A stretch of DNA of 62,000 bases from Phoronis australis. Its lineage: Eukaryota > Phoronida > Phoronidae. The notes beneath the pieces are model-generated. The model was not told the origin of the DNA and searched no databases. It saw only the letters and a program-made list of their open reading frames with translations. The translations under genes and the position numbers were made by a program. Below are positions 1 to 10,443 of the stretch, one piece after another. Numbering within the stretch: position 1 is the stretch's first letter; the number at the start of each line of letters is the position of its first letter. The stretch lies in the NCBI GenBank assembly GCA_002633005.1, contig NMRA01000400.1, positions 1 to 62,000 of the forward strand, given 5' to 3'.

Positions 1-71
1 GCAGGCACAATAGGGTAAGGTATACAAAATCAGATAAGAGATAATGATCCCCTATAGCAGTTCTGAACAGG

Positions 72-306
72 CTGACCGATATGTAAAATATAAGGGGGAT
101 CGAACTTTTGACAGTTTGGACCTTTTACTTACAAAAAACAGGGACTAAAAAGGGGGTACCACGGTCAGAGCTATGAATTATTTATCTGCGCCTTTTATCT
201 CGTTTTCTTGGACTTTTTGTTTCTCTAAGGCGAACCTTTTTACCCACCTCTCCAAATGTTGGGCTCGTTTGAGCCCCCGGAGCCTCCCCCCCTGGGTGCG
301 CTCATG
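72..306 (-). repeat. Dispersed repeat family A, copy 1 (inverted)
   Basis: The reverse complement of this stretch matches 46641-46896 and 48711-48956 along its length. Shared blocks include the G-rich start around GCGCGCACCCA, the GGCGAAGTGG block, the GTCCGAGAAAACGA block and the end CTATATTTTA. All three copies carry short open frames only because the repeat itself is open, so I do not call a protein. No terminal inverted repeats or target duplication could be fixed by eye, and the class (SINE, MITE or fragment of a larger element) is unknown. Confidence 0.7.
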
Positions 307-1891
307 GTCTATGTTCGATGTTGGACATGTGTTGAGCATAAAGTGGTTTAGTGTTCGAGTTGGTACACCAATCATGCAGTGGCAACTGCATTACAGCAAA
401 AGTGTTCAAAGACCCAGAATTCCCCGCCATAACGACTGGATGGAAACCGAATTCATCGCCATAGTCTTCCATGAAGTATGACCGAGAATGAAGGGAAAAC
501 CGGAAAGTTAGAAAGGTGTCTAATAGGTTTTGTAAATACAATTTTGTCGCCCTAGTAGTTATTACCACTCAATTTTGCTGTTAATTAGCTGTCGTGACTG
601 GAAAACGGTTTTTTTGTTTTTCACAGTACAAAAAACGGATTTTTATGAATGAATTCTTGTACTTTGGATCGGAGTAAAACAGAAAACCTCTGTTGCATCA
701 AAAATGTGATCTTGAGAAACCTTAACGTGGAATACGTTATGAATGATACGTTTCCATTGAGAACCAACATATGCTCAAAGTCTCGGACCGAATAAAAGCA
801 GGGATGGAGAGCTTGAAATGGTATGCTCTTAAATGATCGACAGAGTTAGCAAGCCTGAACACAGAGGTGCGTTCCATAGACTCGAGAACCACGTGGAAAT
901 TCAAGATCACGCAACACTTCTCGAGATATTGTAATTTATGATTACAAGCAAAACACGTGATCTGTTTTTATTACTGCAAGAGGTTCTTGCGTGTGGGGAA
1001 CTATGCAGCTCAGAATCGATATTGTTTACGCTGCCAACCAGTTGTAAAATGCGTTAAGGTGCCATTATTAGCGAGAAATGTGGGTTTGTGAGATGAGTCG
1101 TGACGTGGGTCTGAACTCAAAACCTTAGCGGTTAAGTCCAAAGCTCTAATGGCGGATCTAAGCACCACGTGATGGCATAAAATCATCGGCCTTGATTTGA
1201 AATTATGGGATAGACAACGGTGAGAATTGGCGATTTGCAATAAAATCACATTATCTGCGGATTTTGTTGTTTCTCTTGTAGCTCTGACCAAAGTTGACAA
1301 CTTCAAGAAGTCTATATCACCAAATTATAATCCTAAACTCGCATTTTTCACCCGTAAAAGTTATTACTGTATTTTTAAGGTTATGTTGGACCCTCGAAAC
1401 CCCGTTGAACTTAGGCCAACTTCGGAAAACTCTGTGGCACGTAATTTAAGATAATATGTCTCATACATTGTTCTCCGAAAGTCTGGTTTTTAAAATGTTC
1501 CGCTTTTGCACGAGGGGCTATCAAAAACGAAGACTCGGAAGATGTTGATGAAAGCTGTTTTTAAACTTTGAAAAATTGATAAAGGCAAACGAAACGATAA
1601 TTTAGAAAATTGAAACAGCGGTTTTGAGATTCTATCTTGAACAATTATCTTACACCAAATTTTGTGGTGTTATTTATCCTGTTGTTTTGCTATGATTGTA
1701 CCTTTCATGTTGCTAAGTTTCTAAAAAAGCAATATCCCGTGACCTATTCACTGGCAGATTGGTACACTAAAGTCAAAAATCAAATTTTACGTACTTGACG
1801 ATAGGGTCCTGCATAACCACAAAAAAACTTTTATAAATCACCTGGATCAAAAAAATTCGTGAGAGACTTCATTAAAGTGGAACTTGCACGC
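307..1891. other. Non-coding stretch, nothing recognised
   Basis: AT-rich unique-looking sequence between the dispersed repeat and the LTR element. The longest open frames (98 aa minus, 75 aa plus) have no recognisable motif and no supporting splice or start context. Nothing further is claimed here. Confidence 0.5.
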
Positions 1892-2612
1892 TGTCAGAAT
1901 ATAGACAGTTATAGTTGTATTGTTTTGTTTTGTTGTTCTGTTTGATTGGCATGACCCCTGATTTAAGTACAGTGATGTTGAATTTGTTTACTACAATATA
2001 GTGTGGAACTTTCCAGAAGACTAAGGTCAGAACCATGATGAGGTCATTTGTTTACTACCAGAGTGTGGAACTTTCCAGAAGACTATAGCATGACAGTGAC
2101 TAATGCAGTCTGGAATATTTTAGAGACTAGTTCATGTTTGTAGAATTATTGGGTAGATTCCGGAAAGTTCTGGTATGTGCTTGAATTGAAGGAAAGTTCT
2201 AAAACAATGCATTAGGCTATAAATACACAGGCATGGGTTTGTGTTAGATCAGATCAAGTCAGTTCAAGAAAGTTTATCAGAAGAATTACGGTTGCGTTGC
2301 AGTGAAGAGACTCAGCAGTTACAGCGATAGTCAATAGAGAGCCAGCTATAGAGACAGCAGGTTATTGAATCAACGAGTGTAACAGTTGCTGAACTTGTCT
2401 CAGAAGTTCATCACAAGTCAAGGCTTCGCAGCAATGGCTGGAGCATAAACAGACATTGCGTCGGGCGTTTTGTTTGAGTAGGCTTGTGAACGTACGGTCG
2501 GGATTAATAAAGGATTAACTCGAACCAGTCTTCAGTCAATTGTTGCACTGAAAGCTATGAGCACTTGTCTGTAACAACCTGTGCCTACCCACACACGGGT
2601 AAAAACGTGACA
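1892..2612 (+). repeat. 5' LTR of the Gmr1-like element (721 bp)
   Basis: Starts TGTCAG and ends GTGACA (5-bp terminal inverted repeat TGTCA/TGACA). It aligns along its whole length with the solo LTR at 49892-50645 and with both ends of the truncated 3' LTR. U3 holds an imperfect tandem pair of about 64 bp around 1970-2090, then a TATAAATA box at 2218-2225. An AATAAA sits near 2505, so R/U5 is probably the last ~300 bp. The sequence just after the LTR should hold the tRNA primer site, but I could not assign a tRNA. Confidence 0.9.
2006..2225 (+). promoter_or_regulatory. Heat-shock-element array and TATA box in U3 of the 5' LTR
   Basis: Perfect three-unit heat-shock elements (GAA-2-TTC-2-GAA) lie at 2006-2018 and 2068-2080. 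TTC-GAA-TTC with correct 2-bp spacing lies at 2158-2170. Weaker versions are at 2113-2125 and 2192-2202. TATAAATA at 2218-2225 follows directly. Alternating GAA/TTC units with 2-bp spacers are the consensus bound by HSF trimers. The solo LTR has an even better-preserved array at the matching positions. Heat induction is inference from the motifs. Confidence 0.72.
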
Positions 2613-2687
2613 ATTGGAGAGCAAGCCAGGAGTTTACTGACGGTAACGAGGTGTGATAAAGTGGACTGTTGGAAGTAGCGACTCACT

Positions 2688-4235
2688 ATGGACACAAGAT
2701 CTCGGCTAAAGGAGTTGATGGCCCTCGGACAAGAAATGGGTCTGCAGGGAGACGACCTTAGACAGTTTGTGGAAAAACAGCAAGCTGAGGCGCGTGCTGA
2801 GGCTGAGGCTGAGGCTGAGGAGAGAAGGCAAGCTCGTGAAGCTGAAGAGAGAGTGCGAGAGGCAGAAGAGAGAAGGCAAGCGCGAGAGGCTGAGGCGGAA
2901 GAGAGACAACAAGCTCGTAAGGCTGAGGAGAAGAGGCAAGCCCGCGAAGCCGAACAACAGATGGAGGGAGAAAGAATAGAACACGTGAGGGCGCTAGCAA
3001 CGCTTAAAGCTGAACATGCTGCAGCGGAGGGTAACAATATTAGACTAACTGGTGGCGTAAAGCCAAAGCTACCAAAGTTTGATGAAAAGCTGGATGATAT
3101 GGACAACTTCCTGGAAAGGTTTGAAAGGTACGCAGAGAGCCAGGGCTGGACCCAGAGTAAATGGGCACATAGTCTCATTCCGCTGTTAACAGGTAAGGGC
3201 ATGTAGGTATACTGTAGCCTTCCTATGGATGATGCACTAGGTTATGTTACACTCAAAAGAGCCTTGCTGAAGCGGTACGAGCTGACAGAGGAGGGCTTTC
3301 GCTGACAGTTCCGGGAAGCGAGGGCTGAGAACGGTGAGACAGCTAACCAGTTTGCGGCCCGCATACAGCGTTACCAAGGCAGGTGGATAGACATGTCCGA
3401 CTGTGGCAAAGACTTTGCTGAGTTAAGAGATCTGATAGTGCGTGAGCAGTACGTGAACACCTGTACTAAGGACTTGGCTTTGTTCCTGCGAGAGCGGACA
3501 CCCAAGTCTGTTCCAGAGATGGTGGGTTTAGCAGAGAGATATACTGAAACCCATGGAGTGGATATAACGAGCACTCAGTCGAAAACGTCCCAAGAACGAC
3601 CAATCAAGACAGACAACCAGAGAGTCGACCAGAAGAAAACTGACCTCGCAGAGGAAAGATGTTTCTTCTGTCACAAAACTGGACACCTGGCTAGAGACTG
3701 TTGGAAACGGACACAAGGGATGCAACACCAAAAGTCAGCAGCGGTCAACCACCGACGTTCCCAGCATAAGGAGGATTCGGGGAAGTGTGCTAACCCTGAA
3801 CGCGCCGTCAAAGGAAGGCTGCGTCTGAAGGAGGGTTATGTTGGCACGAAGAGAGTCTTAGTATTGAGAGACACAGGCTGAACGACCACTGTGGTTCGAT
3901 CCAGTCTAGTCAAACCAGGAGATATGACCTGCCGGAAGTGGTCATGCGAGTTGGCGGACTCTACCAAGAGGTGACTGTCTGTAGCCAAGATCAACATCAA
4001 GACACCGTACTACACGGGAGAAGTGTTTGCAATGTGTATGGAGCATCCAGTGGCCGATTTGATTATCGGGGACATACCTGGCGCCTTGGACCCAGGCGAT
4101 GTTGAGCGACAGCAGAGAGCAACAATTGCCAACGAGGACAATACAGGCAATAGTCTTGTGGAGGGTCCGAAAGATGACTCTCAGAAGGGTACTACTTCCC
4201 AAGAGGAAAACCCAGTGACCTCAGCTCCAGTTTAA
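2688..4235 (+). pseudogene. gag-protease of the Gmr1-like element, with in-frame stops
   Basis: One reading frame runs from the ATG at 2688 to the stop at 4233-4235 but is broken by stops at 3204, 3303, 3879 and about 3972. In order: a charged Arg/Glu/Ala coiled-coil N-terminus (residues ~25-110); a capsid start around LPKFDEK; a SCAN-like capsid C-terminal region just after 3393 (LRDLIVREQYV, then LRERTPKSVPEM and a LAERY helix); a CCHC zinc knuckle at about 3658-3700 (C-x2-C-x4-H-x4-C); and a retropepsin whose active-site DTG is directly followed by a stop. The flap/C-terminal part reads ADLIIGDIPGA near 4050. The SCAN domain of vertebrate zinc-finger proteins is thought to derive from the capsid of Gmr1-like elements, and this region looks like that ancestral type. 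Confidence 0.85.
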
Positions 4236-5413
4236 GGAAGCCCAGCATGAAGATTCATCAATGAAAAAGCTGTGGGAGCAAGCTGAAGTCAAAGTTCAAC
4301 GACAGACCAAAAACAAGGGGTCATACGTGATGGAGGTTCAACGAGGAATACTCTATCGGATATTCAAGAAGAAAGACGGTGGCGAGGTGAAACAAGTTGT
4401 CGTGCCGAGCAGTTTACGGAAGTCCGTGATGAGTCTTGCTCATGAGTCTATACTCGGTGGATGCCTCGGTGTTAGGAAGACAACTGACCGTATCACCAGC
4501 AACTTCTATTGGCCAGGCGTGGCATCAGAAGTGACTCGATTCTGCAGATCATGCGACATCTGCCAGAAGACAATTCCAAAAGGTTGAGTGAACAAGGTAC
4601 CACTAGGAGAGATGCTTTGATGGAGGAACCTTTCAAGAGGATTGCGATCGATCTGATTGGCCCTACAGCTCCAGTTTCCGACAAGGGAAACATACATTCT
4701 CACGGTGGTAGATTTCGCTACCAGATACCCGGAAGCAGTGGCGTTACCGAAGATTGAGACAGAGCGTGTGGCTGAAGCATTATTAAAAGTCTTCAGTAGA
4801 GTAGGGATCACACGAGAGATCCTGAGTGATCGTGGAACGCAGTTCACAGCGGAACTGGTGAAGGAGGTCAGCAGGCCTGTGAGTGCACAGCAGCTATGCA
4901 CGACCCCTTACAATCTACGCTGTAACGGTCTCTGTTAAAGAATCAACGGAGTTCTAAAAGACATGATGAAGAACATGTGTCAAGAAAGACCAAAGGATTG
5001 GGACCGGTGTCTGCCAGCTGGCCTGTTTGCTTACCGGGAAGTCCGGCAATCAAGCACAGGATTTTCACCCATTGAGTTGTTATACGGCAGGACAGTAGAA
5101 GGTCCAATGCAAATACTGAGCGAACTCTGGACTGGGGAAGACAGCAACGAAGTTCGTAATACTCACCAGTATGTCTTCGAGCTCAGGAACCGCTTAGAGG
5201 AGACCTTAAACAGAACACACCATGGATTTTTGCACATTTTGAATTACCGGTGGCCACAGACTAAATGTATGACGTAAAATTTAGCTAAACCCATGTTTAC
5301 TTTGTGTAATTAGCTCAAATTTTTTATTTTTCTTTCAATTTTGCCAATTTTCACATTTCCCGCCATGTGACGTCATGGGTTGAACACAAGAGATCAGTGA
5401 CTAGCGTTGAACA

Positions 5414-5680
5414 ATGGCGGAGACCAGGGAATTTGAAAGTGACGACGATTATGAGCAAGAACTGAACGAATACTATGAAGAAACGTATGAGAATGGTGGC
5501 CAGGATGAGGAAATGGGGTTGCACGAAAGCGAGAACAAGTTTAATGTGCTTCCGGCTGCGTACTTTTCTACTTTGAGCCTTATGAACTGGATCCTCCCGC
5601 GAGAGAAGCGCCCTCGGGCTCGGCGAGTCAACCCAGTCATCCAACAGACAATCCTGAATTAAGAGCTGATGTTTCTGAAT
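5414..5680 (+). pseudogene. Acidic protein fragment with FEP motif inside the Kolobok-like element
   Basis: An ATG at 5414, about 30 bp after the subterminal repeat, opens a very acidic stretch (Glu/Asp/Tyr-rich, residues 1-45). After a frame change near 5545 another frame reads YFEPYELDPPAREAPSG and then stops at about 5680. A Tyr-x-FEP motif followed by a charged linker recalls the N-terminal part of invertebrate proteins related to the P2X7 receptor C-terminal domain, but the Cys-rich domain that should follow is absent. It points toward a minus-strand THAP fragment. The identification is tentative; the frame change and early stop mean it is not functional. Confidence 0.4.
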
Positions 5681-5711
5681 GATAAATATTGTCCTTTATT
5701 GAACCAGGCCT

Positions 5712-5986
5712 TCATCGTCTCCTGTGACTGGAGTCGAAACACGAGTCCTCAAAGTGGGCAGAACACAGAGTGGCCCCGGACCGAATCGCTTGGTCCACGA
5801 TGACGTCCCACACTCTCGTTCGGCGCACGAAGTCATGCCACTTCTGCGCAACTTTGGTGTCTTTCGGAACACCGAGACGTTTTCCGCCTGGCTGCTGTTG
5901 CTGCAGCCTCCGGAAACACATCTTTTGATCCCTCTACGAACCTTCTCGACGCTAAATGTACTTTGCATTCTCTTCACTCTATACAC
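5712..5986 (-). pseudogene. THAP zinc-finger domain, frameshifted
   Basis: Two overlapping minus-strand frames together give a THAP-type C2CH domain. The upstream frame (from 5986) supplies the first Cys pair in RCVSGGCSN. A frameshift in the middle then moves into the frame ending at 5712, which supplies VPKD, QKWHDFVRR and the final Cys-x2-His in CSAHFEDSCF. THAP domains bind DNA specifically and form the N-terminus of P-element and Kolobok-type transposases and of host THAP proteins. No transposase catalytic region follows, because the frame ends within about 20 residues of the Cys-His pair. Confidence 0.72.
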
Positions 5987-6351
5987 TTTGTCTCTGATCC
6001 GAACGGTATGGCGACTGACCTGGGTTCAACCCATGACGTTGTACATAATTATTATTTTTTTTCAATTTTTGCGTGTTACTTTATGAGCTGTGCACTAAAG
6101 GCACTGAAATCAAGTAAGATATAATAATAAAATTTATTTTGAGGTACTAGAGTCATGTTGTGTACACTTTAAAGTTGGCTAGAAAAAGTCTGTGCAATGC
6201 ACAAGGTATTCACAAGCATTACTACGACAAGAAGGCCAGAGGTAGTCAGTTTCAAGTGGGACAAAGAGTGTTGGTATTACTTCCCACAGAACACAACAAG
6301 CTTACTCTGCAGTGGAAGGGGTCTTATTAGATTACAGAAAAAGTCAATTGT

Positions 6352-7832
6352 ATGGACTTCAGAAACAATATGAACGGCAAGATTAAGATCTCCCATGCCA
6401 ATCTGTTGAAGGCGTATCACAAACGCGAAGCTAACAACATCACAGGTAAAGATGAAGCGATCGGTGCTGTGTTAATTGAGGAGTGTGTGACTGACGAAGC
6501 GACCCTTCTTGATGGAGGCAGTTTAGAGCTTCGACCGGAGGTTCACAGTGAAACATACAAGGACGTTAAGCTGTGCGATTCCTTGACGTCAGAGCAGCGT
6601 GAACAGGCACGACAGCTCCTACGTTACTACCGAGATATTTTCACCAATCAGCCTGGAGAGACCGATTTGGCCGGCCACGTCATCGACAGAACAACCAGTG
6701 AGAGTGCGGCCACGTCAGATGTCGTACACTACTCAGGACCTAGTGAAGAAGGAAGCACAGGAGAGTTTGAAAACGAGCCTATGGGTAACCCAGAAGCTAT
6801 TATGGCTACTCTGCATGGTCAGCGTTTCTTCTCGAAGTTCGACTTCACGAAGGGCTACTGGCAAATTCCCATGGATGAAGCTAATAGAGAGAAAACCGCA
6901 TTTGTGACTCTGCGAGGCTGTTACCAGTTCCGCAGAATGTCGTTTGGCTTGGTGAATTCAGCGGCCACGTTCAACAGGATGATCAGAAGAATGCTAGCTG
7001 ACTCAGATAATATCGAGCACTATGTCGACGATGTGCTACTCCACACCGTCACCTGGGAAGAACATCTCCGTACACTGAGAGACTTGTTTCAGAGAATAAA
7101 ACGAGCAGGCTTGACAGTAAGACCGTCAACGTGCAGCATTGGCTATCAGGAGGTGGAGTTCCTTGGACATCAGGTTGAAACATACAAGATAGCAATGGAC
7201 GAGCAAAAGCTATTGATCCAGGATGCACCAACACCATCTACTGAGACGGAAGTACGGTCATTCCTAGGACTTAGAGAGTACTACCGAAAGTTTGTGCCTA
7301 ACTATGCACAGATAGCCACACCGTTGACGGATTTGCTGAAGAAGGGCCAACCAAAGAAAGTCGTGTGGACCGATATTCATGAACAGGCATTCAAGAAGTT
7401 AAAGCAAGCACTTGGAAGCAGCCCGATCCTGCGAGTGCCTGACTTCACTCAGAGATTTATCGTCAGAACAGACGCATCTAACGATGGTTTATGGGCAGTT
7501 TTACTGCAGGAGATTGACGATGGGATATTTCCTATTGCGTATGCCAGCCGGAAGCTTAAAGAGAACGAGCGGCATTACTTTACAGAAGAGAAAGAGTGTT
7601 TGCTGTTAAACGTTTTCAGTTTTATCTCTATGGGACAGAATTCGTGGTGCAAACAGACCACAAACCACTGGTATATATTCAGCGTTGTAAGATTGAAAGT
7701 CCCAGAGTTATGCGATGGGCTATAGCGCTGCAAAATTATAAATTCCATGTGGCGGATATTCCAGGAAAATCTAATGTCGGCGCAGACTACTTAAGTCGAC
7801 TTGCAGAGCCTGCAAGTCAAGTAGCACCTTAG
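6352..7832 (+). pseudogene. Reverse transcriptase-RNase H of the Gmr1-like element
   Basis: Same frame as the integrase C-terminus. RT motifs: SKFDFTKGYWQIPMD (~6835), FRRMSFGLVNSAATF (~6930), the catalytic YVDD at ~7021 followed by a conserved linker, then FLGHQV and FLGLREYYRKF (thumb). The N-terminal fingers region is damaged: a frame change near 6690 exposes PVRVRPRQ in another frame, and the segment that normally precedes SKFDFTKG is shortened. RNase H follows with its first Asp in RTDAS (~7470), Glu in TEEKEC, a frameshift near 7600, then QTDHKPL and GADYLSR. Chain end is at 7830-7832, about 85 bp before the 3' LTR, with a G-rich run (GGCAGGGG) at the expected polypurine-tract position. 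Confidence 0.88.
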
Positions 7833-7918
7833 AGACGGATACTGAGTCAGATTATGTATGCCAGATGATTTTGTGTTAGAAAATTATAAGAGTAATTTTC
7901 TCTTTGGCAGGGGTGTGT

Positions 7919-8089
7919 TGTCAGAATATAGACTGACAGTTTTAGTTGTATTGTTTTGTTCTGTTTTGTTTTGTTGCTCTGTTTGATTGGCATGACCCCT
8001 GATTTAAGTACCAGTCTTCAGTCAATCGTCGCTATTAGCACCGGTCTGTAACAACCTGTGCCCACCCACACACGGGGAAAAACGTGACA
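7919..8089 (+). repeat. 3' LTR, internally deleted (171 bp)
   Basis: Starts TGTCAG and ends GTGACA like the 5' LTR but lacks about 550 bp. The first ~90 bp (to GATTTAAGTAC) join directly to the last ~80 bp (CAGTCTTCAGTCAA onward). Both flanks of the junction match the intact LTR, with about 2 bp of shared sequence at the breakpoint. The loss removes the whole heat-shock-element array and the TATA box. Confidence 0.88.
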
Positions 8090-9755
8090 CACTCTAAGTC
8101 ATTATCTCTGTGATTACTTGGTCAAACCAGTTAGAAACACAACACATAGCGATAATGTGAATATGAAGTACGTTGAAAATTACCAACTGTTTTAAAGAAC
8201 AATTTTTGTGTCCGAAATGATCCGCCGTAAGTCGCTCAACCGTGTCCAGTAAGTATCGTAATGTTGGAGAATAACACTGCATGACGCGTGCTATGTGAGC
8301 CGCCAAGGCACGTCATTATTACAAAGGCCACCTTTTTTGCAGAATTGTTCGTTTTTACATTAGTTGTCAGTGAATACAACTGCCTTTTGTTTAGCATAGA
8401 TTTTGTTAAAATAGCATTGTCGTTTAGTTCGTGCTATACATTAGCATAGGAGCATGCGAATAAATCCTTAAATAAGGTACAACAAATTATTGACGTCTTT
8501 TAGCGAACAAAAGCCTAATTTAAAAATTACGTAGATGTGAAATACATTCTGAAATGAAAACACGGTGTGAACAACGAGTTCCCTCTTTTAATTATTTTAA
8601 TTACTTTCAGAGATGGCCAACATGCAACAGAATACATCAATTAAAGAAGACGAGTGTTGATTTGGAGAAGTGGTTCCCAAATTTTTGCTTTTCGACAATT
8701 CTCCACTTTCCTTGCAGAAGAGCAGAGTAGTTGCCAAGGTTCTCATTTTACATTTTTCAATGTCTAATTACCTTGTAACAAAGAGTGCGGGCTTCATTAA
8801 GTACTCTTTAAGGCATGGAAAACGAGTTAACAGGTTACAATCATGTTCACAATCCTATCCTTTTTTGTGGTGCTCAATTGGACAAAACAAAATGTTGTCT
8901 GCCATATAGCGTGATAAATAGATGGAATTAGCATAGACTCCAAGGAAGTGTGTGTCTTGGAAATTACGTACTACACCAGTGAAGAGACAAAGTAGAGCCT
9001 CTGAAGTTACTGTGACGATGTATACCATCGCATCATTAAAACGTAACCGATCACATGGTTCACCCATTTATGCTACAGCCAGAGGTAACGTACGAACCAT
9101 ATAGAAATAGGCAACCACGCCAATAGATGTCACGCGTAGTGTAACAAAGAGCATGTGCAAAACAAAGCAAGTGAACTCCTACGTCATTTTCAAAGGTTAC
9201 CTACAATATGCAGAAGCTGGAGGTGTTGCATGACCCGCACGCGTGGTAACCCAACCACCAGACCCGGTGGGCATCATCGTTTGGTCACGTGATAATGTCA
9301 AAAATATGCAGGCGTAACGGCAACGTACGTGCTCCTAGTTTGTGACGGAGGATGGATTTGTTCAATACGAATGCTCGTTTATGTGGTGAACGTCAAAACG
9401 GTGTAACAGGTGAAACAATCTTCCTTTCTTTGCTCCATATATTTAAAAACTGCCTGGCAATTGAAATATAAAACGATTTTTCTATGCATGAGCTTCTCAG
9501 GCAAAGATACAAGTCACCAGAATGATACCATTAAACTTGTTCAGTACAAGGTAGTAACAGTAAGCAGACAACAGACAATATTCCATGTCATGTTTACGAT
9601 GCACTGTGTCATAATAGAAATGGCCTTACAGTTTGCTCACGCATTGTAATTGGGTGCATGAATATTCATGAAAATGGCATAAAAATATTTCTTGAAATCT
9701 TCGCGTCGATTCTGAGCATTGAAAAATGCTTTATCATCATGGATTTTGCAATATG

Positions 9756-9817
9756 ACCACTTAAGGGGCTTTGGCCACTCATAAGGGGCTTTGGTCACTC
9801 ATAAGGGGCTTTGGCCA
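9756..9817 (+). repeat. 20-bp minisatellite, about 3 units
   Basis: Three successive copies of AAGGGGCTTTGG(C/T)CACTC with period 20 bp and almost no divergence, suggesting recent tandem duplication. Confidence 0.85.
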
Positions 9818-10344
9818 GTTCTCTCCGCTAAAAACATGCACGGAACTTCCCTTAAAGGAGCATGCCACCCAAAAAACAACCTAATTTGTATCAATTTAGA
9901 TCGAGTAGTTCTACTCCATCATTAACGACAAGTGCGGTTGCGTTACCTGACACCTGACGGCAGACGGAGGTGTTGAAATTATCCAATTACGTCATCGGTT
10001 TCACACGCATTCTGTTCAGCAGTTCACAACACGGGTTACTGGTGTCAGCTTATCGCTTGGAATCATCGTTTAGCACCAATAAATCATCAAACTTCGATGT
10101 AAAACCCTTAAAAATACACCGAGTTCTTACAAAAACGTGTTGTTTTATTTCGCTCTTACGGATTTATTGGTATTTGGACACACTGTAGCCTACAAACTTC
10201 GGCAGGCCAATAAGGTCCGTAGCAGGAGTTTGGGGTGTGTTCGGATATAATTTCGAAGTATTTTCCGTGAGATACAGACAGGAGAACCTAGATCTGTGTT
10301 GTTTAGACTTGTGATTTTCTGAGTTCTAAACACAAAACGCTTGT

Positions 10345-10443
10345 TATCCTGGCCAGTGGCTCGGAGCCCGATCAGGACCGTCACGGCCGGCCGGATTGAC
10401 TTTTATCCCGGCCAGTGGCTCGGAAACTGATCAGACCATCACG
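10345..10443 (+). repeat. Direct duplication of a ~40-bp GC-rich block
   Basis: The block TATCC(T/C)GGCCAGTGGCTCGG ... GATCAG ... CATCACG/CGTCACG occurs at 10345-10385 and again at 10404-10443, about 59 bp apart, with a few differences. Confidence 0.8.

Larger units (their letters stand above)
5206..6172 (+). mobile_element. Kolobok-like DNA transposon (959 bp) nested in the integrase
   Basis: Bounded by TTAA at 5206-5209 and 6169-6172. The body is 5210-6168. The ends form an imperfect terminal inverted repeat: left ACAGAACACACCATG against AGTGTACACAACATG on the reverse strand of the right end (11 of 15 match). Subterminal inverted repeats of 15 bp (CGTCATGGGTTGAAC) lie at 5371-5385 and 6024-6038. 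Insert plus one TTAA equals 963 bp, a multiple of three, and the integrase frame is continuous across the ends. TTAA target duplication with a THAP domain fits the Kolobok superfamily. piggyBac also uses TTAA but has no THAP domain. The copy is too short for a transposase, so it is a deleted, non-autonomous derivative. Confidence 0.75.
4234..6350 (+). pseudogene. Integrase of the Gmr1-like element, split by a DNA transposon
   Basis: The integrase frame is offset from gag-protease. In order: the H2C2 zinc-binding domain (HESILGGCLGVRKT ... CRSCDIC, 4435-4570); the catalytic core with the first Asp in IAIDLIGP (~4645) and the second in LSDRGTQF (~4830); the catalytic Glu position after CNGL, which is now a TAA stop at 4936-4938; and the C-terminal part to 5205. 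The frame is then interrupted by the Kolobok-like insertion and resumes at 6173 with YYDKKARG, VGQRVLVLLPT and a GPY/F-like module (WKGSY, with a stop at 6328). A local frameshift also occurs near 4585-4690. The resumed part is in the same frame as the following RT, so integrase lies upstream of RT within one pol frame. Confidence 0.85.
1892..8089 (+). mobile_element. Gmr1-like Ty3/gypsy LTR retrotransposon, decayed
   Basis: The element is bounded by LTRs that start TGTCAG and end GTGACA. The flanking 5-bp duplication is CACGC on the left and CACTC on the right (4 of 5 match). Internal order is gag, protease, integrase, reverse transcriptase, RNase H. In ordinary Ty3/gypsy elements the integrase comes last. 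Integrase before RT is the hallmark of Gmr1-like elements, described from deuterostomes. The copy is dead: it has several in-frame stops, frameshifts, a deletion in RT, a DNA transposon nested in the integrase, and a 3' LTR that has lost about 550 bp. A solo LTR of the same family lies at 49892-50645. Confidence 0.88.

Noticed and set aside
2585-3202. 205-residue minus-strand frame opposite gag
   Set aside because: A shadow of the Glu/Ala/Arg-rich gag coiled coil, giving a Ser/Leu/Ala-rich antisense product.
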